Source of the DNA: an uncultured Muribaculaceae bacterium
Lineage (GTDB): Bacteria; Bacteroidota; Bacteroidia; Bacteroidales; Muribaculaceae
Length of the DNA: 10,518 nucleotides
NCBI GenBank assembly: GCA_910584545.1
Contig: CAJUBC010000062.1
Span: 1 to 10,518, forward strand
Direction: 5' to 3'
The first letter of the stretch is position 1, and each line of letters opens with the position of its first letter. Position numbers and translations under genes: made by a program. Below, in pieces: positions 1 to 6,063 of this stretch. The notes under the pieces are model-generated. The model was not told the DNA's origin. It made no database searches and saw only the letters and a list, made by a program, of their open reading frames with translations.

Positions 1-52
<52 letters not shown>

Positions 53-93
53 GTTCGCTCTCCGGAACATCATCTCTTTCCCGAATTGCGATG

Positions 94-124
94 CAAAGTT
101 AATACCTTTTTTTGACTTGTGCAA
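94..124 (-). promoter_or_regulatory. Predicted promoter of tRNA-Gly
   Basis: On the minus strand TTG (124-122) is followed by a 20-nt spacer and TAACTTTG (101-94), an exact match to the Bacteroidota -7 consensus TAnnTTTG with the usual TTG-type -33 element. It is about 40 nt upstream of the mature tRNA 5' end, suitable for a short leader removed by RNase P. The same TTG-N20 geometry occurs in three other places in this window. Motif match only. Confidence 0.6.
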
Positions 125-162
125 GTTTTAGAGCAAAAAAATCTCATGTTTTTATGCGATAG

Positions 163-1131
163 TTATCTACTCCAGATCCATGCTTCCTTGAAGGTGTCGC
201 TGAATTCTTTGGAATTCAGAATATTGATGAGTTCCTGACTGTCCGCGCTCTTTACCGCCGAAACCCGCCACAGTTTTTTGCCGCCTACAGCCTCGAGAGC
301 GTAGCCGCTTCCCTGACGCATGGCTATGAATCTGTCCGCCTCCTCTTCAGTGGCGAAAGTTCCCACCACAAGATAGTGCATCTGTACCGGGGCCGGTGCG
401 ACTTCAGCTACCCCCGGTGCTTCTTTCCTCTCTGTTTCCGATGCGCTGTCAGCTACCTTGCGAATGATGTTCTCCACCGGAAGCACCGATGCCTGGTCGG
501 GCATGACTCTCCGGTCATGTGTAGGCATGAGGAGAGATAGCGCCACTGCAGCCACCAGCAGGAAACATGCCGCAGTACGCGCGAAACGCTTGTTGACGGC
601 AATGTAGTAGTTGCGGCCGGTGTCAAACCTGCGGACTGTGGCATTTGTGTCTGGCGTCTTCTCCGCCTTATCCGGAACATTGTCGGTGGATACCGGTTTC
701 TCTGTTTCCGTTTCAGCGCTCCTTGCCCATGAAACCGGATGATAACCGATGCGTGCCGCTTCGGTCGACGCTCCATGCATCGGAACGAATGTAAGAGTGT
801 CGGATTCCGCACGGATTATGCCGAGACGGCCGATGGTGACTTCGCCGTCTGAGGCTATAGCCTCCCGCATGGATTCGATGCTCTTGCGGAGCATCTCGCG
901 CCCTTCGGCGAAAGGTACCTTGTACTTGCGGGCATAGCTGCCGGCAAGCAGACCGTCGTCATGCACAAGAGCGGAATTGAAACGGACCTCACGCATCATG
1001 GGGTATGCACGTCCGCTATCCGCATCGATACGCGCCTCGCTCCTCGAGTTTATGAACGCGCCGAATCCCGGCACGACAATGCAGTCATGCCGAAGAAGAA
1101 GATATTCTATGTGGATGGAAAGACGCTCCAT
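163..1131 (-). CDS. HU-CCDC81 / SPOR domain membrane protein
   Basis: 322-residue protein. Residues 1-30 (start MERLSIHIEYLLL, then VVPGFGAFI) and about 68-117 (through EVTIGRLGII) resemble the paired HU-CCDC81-type HU/IHF-fold domains of Bacteroidota. A linker rich in T/E/K follows, then one hydrophobic segment at about 184-203 and a C-terminal SPOR-like domain at about 251-320 (YLVVGTFATEEEADRF, ending in KEAWIWSR). Arg/Lys residues before the membrane segment suggest that the HU part is cytoplasmic and the SPOR part periplasmic. SPOR domains bind peptidoglycan stripped of side chains, often at division sites. The role is not established; joining a DNA- or protein-binding fold to the cell wall is inference. 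The frame stays open to a TTG at 1215, but that codon lies within the predicted -7 box and the family fold begins at the ATG at 1131, so 1131 was chosen. No clear intrinsic terminator follows the stop. Confidence 0.88.
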   Translation of the reverse strand: MERLSIHIEYLLLRHDCIVVPGFGAFINSRSEARIDADSGRAYPMMREVRFNSALVHDDGLLAGSYARKYKVPFAEGREMLRKSIESMREAIASDGEVTIGRLGIIRAESDTLTFVPMHGASTEAARIGYHPVSWARSAETETEKPVSTDNVPDKAEKTPDTNATVRRFDTGRNYYIAVNKRFARTAACFLLVAAVALSLLMPTHDRRVMPDQASVLPVENIIRKVADSASETERKEAPGVAEVAPAPVQMHYLVVGTFATEEEADRFIAMRQGSGYALEAVGGKKLWRVSAVKSADSQELINILNSKEFSDTFKEAWIWSR

Positions 1132-1212
1132 AATGACTATGACAGGTGATTTCGGTATCTGATCGTGTGTATGTTCGCGGAGGCGTCGCAGCACCGATGG
1201 CGAAAGTGAATG

Positions 1213-1243
1213 CAAAGATAATAAAAAAAGAGTGAACCTCCAA
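1213..1243 (-). promoter_or_regulatory. Predicted promoter of the HU-SPOR gene, embedded in a terminator
   Basis: On the minus strand TTG (1243-1241), 20-nt spacer, TATCTTTG (1220-1213), an exact TAnnTTTG match. The TTG lies in the loop of the terminator hairpin of the preceding operon, and the spacer contains its descending arm and U-tract. Transcription would begin near 1206, leaving a leader of about 75 nt before the ATG at 1131. This also argues against initiation at the in-frame TTG at 1215. Confidence 0.6.
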
Positions 1244-1259
1244 TTACAGAAGGCTCACT
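1221..1259 (-). terminator. Intrinsic terminator of the dsbD-TPR operon
   Basis: On the minus strand AGTGAGCCT (1259-1251) and AGGTTCACT (1239-1231) form a 9-bp stem with one G-U pair around an 11-nt loop, followed by C and seven T residues (1229-1223). It lies 64 nt after the TPR gene stop. On the opposite strand no T-run follows the stem, so it acts in the minus direction only. Confidence 0.78.
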
Positions 1260-1282
1260 GTAGATAATTTTTATTCGAAGAC

Positions 1283-1302
1283 CCATGCCCGGCAGGGCAT
1301 GG
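1283..1302 (-). other. GC-rich hairpin after the TPR gene
   Basis: CCATGCCC (1283-1290) and GGGCATGG (1295-1302) form a perfect 8-bp stem with a 4-nt loop, about 20 nt past the TPR stop codon and before the U-tract terminator. On the minus strand it is followed by mixed sequence, not a T-run, so it is not a standard terminator itself. It may protect the mRNA 3' end or help RNA polymerase pause; that is inference. Confidence 0.5.
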
Positions 1303-1322
1303 ATATCGCCGTATCGAAGAAG

Positions 1323-2156
1323 TTATTTCTTTGATTGCGGGAGCATTGCGTCTACCAGGCTCGGGTCTGCGCCATACTCGAGCGCGAGCTTACGCTCTAT
1401 ATTCGCCTCCGTATTCTGGTATTTTCTCTTATGAAGGACCCCTCGCATAAGATGCAGCTCTCCGCTACGGGGATATTTGCCTATTGCTTCATGCATCTCT
1501 TCTTCAGCATGACTGATGTCGTCTGCGCCGATGAGAGCCAGTATCTTTTTGAACCGCAGGCTGTCGCTGTCTTCGATAGCGATTTCGCGCGCATATTCTT
1601 CGCAGGCCTTGCGATTGTCGCCCTGCAGCGAAGCCACGTCGCCGAGACCTTCATGGCCTCCGGGGCTGTCGGGATGCATGGATACCGCCGCTGAGTAATC
1701 CCTGCCTGCCTCGCTGAGTCTTTTCGCATCAAGATGCAGTCCCGCGCGGGCCAGGCGGGGTGACAGAAGCGTGGAGTCTATCTCCAGCGCGAGGTCGAGG
1801 TCCCGCAGGGCTTCGCTGTCACGTCCCGTCTCTATTAAGGTATATGCTCTGTTTGCGAGCAGCACGGTGGAGCGGGGTGCCGAAGCGAGGCCGATGTCGA
1901 ACGCCTGGAGCGCTCCGTCGGTATCGCCCATGCGGTTGCGGACAATACCGAGATTGGACCAGAGCAGGTAGTTCGACTTGTTGGCCGGCTCAAGCCTGAG
2001 GGCTTTCACTATGACCCTCTCGGCATCCGCCCAGTTCTCGTTGCGGATATACCTGTCGGCCGAGTCGGCACACTCCACGTATGGTCGGGTAAGAGTCTGC
2101 GCCCCCGGGAGGAGGGCGCAGACAGTTATCATCAATGTGAGAATAGCGGTTCTCAT
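1323..2156 (-). CDS. Secreted TPR-repeat protein
   Basis: 277 residues. The N-terminus (MRTAILTLMITVCALLPGAQ) is a likely signal peptide with cleavage after about residue 20; there is no lipobox cysteine. The rest is a run of roughly seven TPR-like helical hairpins of 31-34 residues (about 29-58, 64-96, 98-131, 133-165, 167-199, 201-231, 232-262), with typical signatures such as NWADAERVIVKALRLEPAN and DSEALRDLDLALEIDSTLL. TPR arrays bind protein partners and have no catalytic site, so the specific function cannot be read. The ATG overlaps the dsbD stop in ATGA, so translation is probably coupled to dsbD, and a role close to DsbD in the periplasm (client or partner binding) is plausible inference. 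Two hairpins follow the stop, the second with a U-tract. Confidence 0.85.
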   Translation of the reverse strand: MRTAILTLMITVCALLPGAQTLTRPYVECADSADRYIRNENWADAERVIVKALRLEPANKSNYLLWSNLGIVRNRMGDTDGALQAFDIGLASAPRSTVLLANRAYTLIETGRDSEALRDLDLALEIDSTLLSPRLARAGLHLDAKRLSEAGRDYSAAVSMHPDSPGGHEGLGDVASLQGDNRKACEEYAREIAIEDSDSLRFKKILALIGADDISHAEEEMHEAIGKYPRSGELHLMRGVLHKRKYQNTEANIERKLALEYGADPSLVDAMLPQSKK

Positions 2157-4180
2157 TTCTTCTTGTTGTAGTTCTCAAGACCGGTCTTGAGGAACTTCTG
2201 GTATTTCGGGATATTCTCCTCGTAGGGGAACGAGTGGTTGAGCGGCATACCCTCCTGGTCGACTATTACGTAATAGGGCTGTGCGTTCGAGCCGAACTTG
2301 GTGCGCTGCAGATAGCTCCACTTGTCGCCGTAAGTGCGGAGAGTGCGTTCGGTGCCGTCGTTCTCCTTCACCGTCATGGGCTGCGGGAGAGGTTTCTTGT
2401 CATCGACCATCAGGGTGACGAGTACGTAGTCTTCGTCGATGGTGCGCTTGATCTCGGAATCGGTGAGGACTGCGGCCTCCATCTTGCGGCAGTTCACGCA
2501 GCCGAATCCGGAGAAGTCGATAAGTACGGGCTTGTTGAGCTTGGCTCCGAGTTCCATGCCTTCCTCATAGCTGTCTACCTGAGCGTGGACATCGCCTTCG
2601 TAAAGGTTGAAGTCCTGTGTGTAGATCGGAGGAGCGAAAGCGGAGATGCTCTTGAGCGGGGCTCCCCAGAGACCGGGGATCATGTAGACCGCGAATGCGA
2701 GTGAGATCAGGGCCAGCGAGAAGCGGGTCAGGCCTACTTTCTCGACTTTGTCGTCATGCGGCAGTCTGATCTTGCCGAGGAGGTAGAAGCCGAGGAGGGC
2801 GAATATCACGATCCAGAGAGATACGAATACCTCGCGGTCGAGGATACGCCATCCGTAGGCGAGGTCGGCAACGGAGAGGAACTTGAACGCGAGGGCGAGC
2901 TCAAGGAAACCGAGCACGACCTTGACGGTGTTCATCCAGCCGCCGCTCTTAGGCATCGACTTGAGCATGGTCGGGAAGATCGCGAAGAGCGAGAAGGGGA
3001 TGGCCAGCGCGAGGGCGAAGCCGAACATTCCGATCGCAGGTGATATGAAGTTGCTCGTCGATGCGGCCTCCACAAGCAGCGTGCCGATGATCGGTCCGGT
3101 ACAGGAGAAGGATACGAGCACGAGTGTGAACGCCATGAAGAAGAGCGACAGATATCCGGTGGTGCTGTCCACTTTGGAGTCCATCTTATTGGTCCACTTG
3201 GCGGGGAGGGTGATCTCGAAACCTCCCATGAAGGAGATGGCGAACAATACGAGCAGGATGAAGAACGCAACGTTGAAGCCGGCGCTCGTGGCGAGTTCAT
3301 TGAGGGCCGAGGCGCCGAAGATCGCTGTCACTATCAATCCGAGGGCCACGTAGATCACCACGATCGATGCTCCGTAGATCAGCGCGGAGGAGATGGCTTT
3401 GCTGCGGCTCTTGTTGCCTTTAAGGAAGAAGCTTACCGTCATAGGAATCATCGGCCAGACGCATGGTGTGACGAGTGCGATGAGACCTCCGAGGAAGCCT
3501 GCGAGGAAAATGTACCAGAGGCTACGGCTCTGCTGGTCGGGGGTATCCTCGAAGACGCGCATCTCGGCTTCGACGTTGGCCCACCATTTGTCGGCGTTGA
3601 CACCCGACATGTTGGCGGCCGGCGTCATGAAGCCTTCGGCGCTCTGCAGCGAGTCGGTCATCTCGGTGATAGCCTCGACCTCCTGCTCTTTAGCTTCCTC
3701 CTCGGCCTTCTTGGCCTCCTCCTTCATCTCGGCAGTGAGGGGAGCGGTGCCGGTGAAGGTGTGGCTGCCGAGCACGCGGAGACATCCGCTGTCGTTGCAG
3801 GCCTGTCCGCCGATCTCAAGCTTCACTGTCCATTTCTCGGCGAGAGGCTTGATTTTCTGGGTGAACACTACTGTACCGGTGTAGAAGTGCTCGTCCACCT
3901 CCAGCACATCGTCGTATGCCTTGGTATATGCTTTGTTGGCTTTTGCCCGGCCGTCGAGACGACAGCCGCTGAGGTCGAAATGGAATTCGAGCGGAACTCC
4001 TCCACCTTTAGGATTGTCCTGGGAATACATGTGGAATCCCGGAGCCACTTTTGCTGTCATTTCCAATGTCGGGGACGCGGTTTTGTCACCGACAAGACGG
4101 TAGCTCCATGTCACTCCTTCCTGGGCCATGGCCAGAATCGAGGTGAAAAGCACCGCCATCAATAATAGGTGTCGCTTCAT
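2153..4180 (-). CDS. dsbD: Thiol:disulfide interchange protein DsbD
   Basis: 675-residue inner-membrane reductant conduit that carries electrons from cytoplasmic thioredoxin to periplasmic thiol proteins. In order: signal peptide (1-19, cut after AMA), a DsbD-alpha-like periplasmic domain (about 22-145) with the pair C128/C133 in ACNDSGC, a charged helical linker (about 150-180), eight predicted membrane segments (about 220-500) with intramembrane C240 (VTPCVWPM) and C360 (SFSCTGP), and a C-terminal thioredoxin-like domain with C561-V-N-C564 (FSGFGCVNCRKM) and a likely cis-Pro at P635 (AQPYYVIVD). All six redox cysteines are present. It is longer than the roughly 565-residue E. coli protein because of the linker and an insertion (about 590-625) in the thioredoxin domain. 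The frame is open to a TTG at 4267, but the ATG at 4180 starts a proper signal peptide. It is the first gene of an operon with the TPR gene and is divergent from iorA. Confidence 0.95.
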   Translation of the reverse strand: MKRHLLLMAVLFTSILAMAQEGVTWSYRLVGDKTASPTLEMTAKVAPGFHMYSQDNPKGGGVPLEFHFDLSGCRLDGRAKANKAYTKAYDDVLEVDEHFYTGTVVFTQKIKPLAEKWTVKLEIGGQACNDSGCLRVLGSHTFTGTAPLTAEMKEEAKKAEEEAKEQEVEAITEMTDSLQSAEGFMTPAANMSGVNADKWWANVEAEMRVFEDTPDQQSRSLWYIFLAGFLGGLIALVTPCVWPMIPMTVSFFLKGNKSRSKAISSALIYGASIVVIYVALGLIVTAIFGASALNELATSAGFNVAFFILLVLFAISFMGGFEITLPAKWTNKMDSKVDSTTGYLSLFFMAFTLVLVSFSCTGPIIGTLLVEAASTSNFISPAIGMFGFALALAIPFSLFAIFPTMLKSMPKSGGWMNTVKVVLGFLELALAFKFLSVADLAYGWRILDREVFVSLWIVIFALLGFYLLGKIRLPHDDKVEKVGLTRFSLALISLAFAVYMIPGLWGAPLKSISAFAPPIYTQDFNLYEGDVHAQVDSYEEGMELGAKLNKPVLIDFSGFGCVNCRKMEAAVLTDSEIKRTIDEDYVLVTLMVDDKKPLPQPMTVKENDGTERTLRTYGDKWSYLQRTKFGSNAQPYYVIVDQEGMPLNHSFPYEENIPKYQKFLKTGLENYNKKK

Positions 4181-4244
4181 GATATGTATTTTTGGTTTAA
4201 ATTTTATTTTTCTGATTCTGATTATGTTAACTTGAAAAGTTCTC

Positions 4245-4265
4245 AAAAAAGCAGGGCAGCCCCGC
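4245..4265 (-). promoter_or_regulatory. Terminator-like hairpin with U6 at the start of the dsbD leader
   Basis: On the minus strand GCGGGG (4265-4260), loop CTG, CCCTGC (4256-4251) form a 6-bp stem with one G-U pair, directly followed by six T residues (4250-4245). On the plus strand the same stem has an A-C mismatch and no T-run, so the element is directed towards dsbD. It lies 65-85 nt upstream of the dsbD ATG. No minus-strand gene lies upstream for it to terminate; it could be an attenuator in the dsbD leader or a block to leaky transcription. The stem is short. Confidence 0.45.
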
Positions 4266-4273
4266 AAAACTTT

Positions 4274-4304
4274 TTGCTAAATTAGTAAAAATCCGTTATA
4301 TTTG
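4274..4304 (+). promoter_or_regulatory. Predicted promoter of the iorA operon
   Basis: TTG (4274-4276) within a T-run, 20-nt spacer, then TATATTTG (4297-4304), an exact match to the Bacteroidota -7 consensus TAnnTTTG. Transcription would begin near 4311, giving a leader of about 100 nt. It spans almost the same bases as the predicted dsbD promoter on the other strand, so the two probably compete for RNA polymerase. Confidence 0.65.
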
Positions 4305-4307
4305 CAA
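4277..4307 (-). promoter_or_regulatory. Predicted dsbD promoter, overlapping the iorA promoter
   Basis: On the minus strand TTG (4307-4305), 20-nt spacer, TAATTTAG (4284-4277). The -7 box differs from TAnnTTTG at one base. The spacing is the same as for the other three promoters in the window, and this was the only reasonable candidate I found upstream of dsbD. The predicted start near 4270 is immediately before the hairpin at 4265-4245. Confidence 0.4.
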
Positions 4308-4312
4308 TATAG

Positions 4313-4322
4313 TTCGCGCGAA
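4313..4322. promoter_or_regulatory. Perfect palindrome TTCGCGCGAA at the predicted iorA start point
   Basis: Ten-base perfect inverted repeat beginning at about +2 of the predicted iorA transcript, a position typical of a repressor operator. The half GCGCGAAAC (4316-4324) recurs imperfectly as GCGCCGAAAC (4332-4341), about one and a half helical turns further on. No cognate regulator is encoded in the window. It may be chance. Confidence 0.3.
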
Positions 4323-4370
4323 ACTTGTTTTGCGCCGAAACATGATTAATTTACCATAATATAAAGCCGA

Positions 4371-4390
4371 GGCGGTCCGGAGGGACTGCC
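4371..4390 (+). promoter_or_regulatory. Hairpin in the iorA 5' leader, 21 nt before the ATG
   Basis: GGCGGTCC (4371-4378) pairs with GGACTGCC (4383-4390), eight pairs including one G-U, around a GGAG tetraloop. A second GGAGG lies at 4391-4395, directly after the stem. The purine-rich GGAG in the loop and the closeness to the start codon would suit translational control, but Bacteroidota rely little on Shine-Dalgarno pairing. It matches no riboswitch that I recognise. Confidence 0.4.
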
Positions 4391-4411
4391 GGAGGCGGAA
4401 ACTAAACCACC

Positions 4412-6031
4412 ATGAAAACTAAACGTTTGTTATTGGGCGACGAAGCTCTTGCTCTCGGAGCCATCAATGCGGGGCTTTCGGGAGCATACGCATACCCGGG
4501 CACGCCGTCTACAGAAATTCTGGAATATGTCCAGAAAAATCCGGTAGCCCGCGAGCGCAAGATCCACAGCCATTGGTCTTCCAACGAAAAGACAGCCGTT
4601 GAGGAGGCTCTCGGCATGAGCTACTGCGGTCTGCGTGCAATCACCTCTATGAAACATGTGGGCGTCAATGTGGCTGCCGATCCTTTCGTCAATTCGGCGA
4701 TGACCGGCGCCAACGGCGGTCTGCTCGTGATCGCGGCCGACGACCCCTCCATGCATTCCTCGCAGAACGAGCAGGATTCACGCTTCTATGCGGATTTCGC
4801 AATGATTCCCTGCCTCGAGCCTTCCAACCAGCAGGAGGCCTACGATATGGCCAAGTATGGTTTCGAACTGTCGGAGCGCAACGGCATTCCCGTAATGACG
4901 CGCCTCACAACGCGCCTTAGCCACTCACGCGCAGTGGTGGAGACGGACGACGAACCGATGGCACAGAACAAGCTGCACTATCCGGAGAACCTGAAGCAGT
5001 GGGTGCTTATGCCCGCCATATCCAAAGTAAGGAACCGCCAGCTTATCAAGGATTTCGATAATTTCGTCAAGGAATCGGAGGAATCGCCCTTCAACCGCTA
5101 CGAGGAGGCCCGCGACCACCATCTCGGAATCATAGCTTCCGGTATCGCATACAACTATCTGATGGAATGCTTCGGAGGCAACTGTCCTTTCCCCGTGGTG
5201 AAAATCAGCCAATATCCTCTTCCCGAGAAATACATGCGCCGCGTGTACGATTCCTGCGATGCCCTGCTGATCCTCGAGGAGGGACAGCCGTTCATAGAGA
5301 AGAGCGTCCGCGGACTCGCTTCCGAAGGAAAGAAAATCTACGGCAAACTCACCGGTCATGTGGTTCGCGACGGAGAGCTCTCTCCTGACAGCGTGGCCGA
5401 GACCATCCGCAAGGTTGCCCCCGGCGTGAAGGAACTTATCCACCGGGAGGTGCCCGCAGCATCTGATATAGTTGTGAGCCGTCCGCCGGCTCTCTGTCCC
5501 GGATGCGGCCACCGCGATGTATACGGTGCGCTCAACGATGCACTCAAGGAGTTCGAGTCTCCCAAAGTGTTCGGCGACATAGGCTGCTACACGCTCGGAT
5601 TCCTCAAGCCTTTCAACGCCATCGACTCCTGCGTGGATATGGGTGCCTCGATCACGATGGCCAAGGGTGCGTCCGACGCAGGTCAGTTCCCATCGGTGGC
5701 TATCATCGGCGACTCCACATTCACCCACTCCGGAATGACCGGTCTTCTCGATGCGATCAATGAGAACAGCAACATGGTGGTGATCATCTCCGACAACCTC
5801 ACCACGGGTATGACCGGAGGTCAGGATTCCCAGGGTACCGGCAAACTCGAAGACATCTGCCGCGGTCTCGGTGCCGACCCTGCCCATGTACGCACCATCG
5901 ACTCCCTGCCCAAGCTCCATGAGGAGATGAAGCAGCTTTTCCTCGAGGAAATCCGCTATCAGGGGCTTTCCGTGATAGTTTCCCGCCGCGAGTGCATCCA
6001 GACCGCACGCCGGCATGCTGTAAAGAAATAA
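4412..6031 (+). CDS. iorA: Indolepyruvate:ferredoxin oxidoreductase, alpha subunit (no ferredoxin domain)
   Basis: 539 residues. With IorB it oxidatively decarboxylates aromatic 2-oxoacids (indolepyruvate, phenylpyruvate, 4-hydroxyphenylpyruvate) to aryl-acetyl-CoA, using TPP and passing electrons to ferredoxin in the cytoplasm. The N-terminal half is the Pyr-type domain (GDEALALGAINAGL at 9-22, AYPGTPSTEI at 27-36, likely TPP-activating E59). The C-terminal half is the TPP/PP domain: CPGCGHR at 362-368, GDIGCYTLG at 388-396, and GDS at 433-435 leading to ISDN at 459-462. C362, C365, C392 and C528 (SRREC) are placed as expected for a single proximal [4Fe-4S] cluster. The protein ends 11 residues later, so the two-cluster ferredoxin domain at the C-terminus of classic archaeal IorA is absent. 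First gene of the operon, with iorB 32 nt on. True substrate range cannot be read from sequence. Confidence 0.92.
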   Translation: MKTKRLLLGDEALALGAINAGLSGAYAYPGTPSTEILEYVQKNPVARERKIHSHWSSNEKTAVEEALGMSYCGLRAITSMKHVGVNVAADPFVNSAMTGANGGLLVIAADDPSMHSSQNEQDSRFYADFAMIPCLEPSNQQEAYDMAKYGFELSERNGIPVMTRLTTRLSHSRAVVETDDEPMAQNKLHYPENLKQWVLMPAISKVRNRQLIKDFDNFVKESEESPFNRYEEARDHHLGIIASGIAYNYLMECFGGNCPFPVVKISQYPLPEKYMRRVYDSCDALLILEEGQPFIEKSVRGLASEGKKIYGKLTGHVVRDGELSPDSVAETIRKVAPGVKELIHREVPAASDIVVSRPPALCPGCGHRDVYGALNDALKEFESPKVFGDIGCYTLGFLKPFNAIDSCVDMGASITMAKGASDAGQFPSVAIIGDSTFTHSGMTGLLDAINENSNMVVIISDNLTTGMTGGQDSQGTGKLEDICRGLGADPAHVRTIDSLPKLHEEMKQLFLEEIRYQGLSVIVSRRECIQTARRHAVKK

Positions 6032-6063
6032 GACTTCCACACCAACCCAAAATCAAGCAAATA

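Noticed and set aside
115..126. ACTTGTGCAAGT inverted repeat as a terminator of the HU-SPOR gene
   Set aside because: The stem is only 5 bp with a 2-nt loop and no proper U-tract follows on the minus strand; part of it is better explained as the -33 region of the tRNA promoter.
2234..2704. 156-codon open frame opposite dsbD
   Set aside because: Shadow of the thioredoxin-like and transmembrane coding region; no start context and no known domain.
4925..6040. 371-codon open frame on the minus strand opposite iorA
   Set aside because: It lies entirely opposite a clearly conserved gene, has no recognisable domain, and long antisense frames are expected from the codon bias of GC-richer genes.
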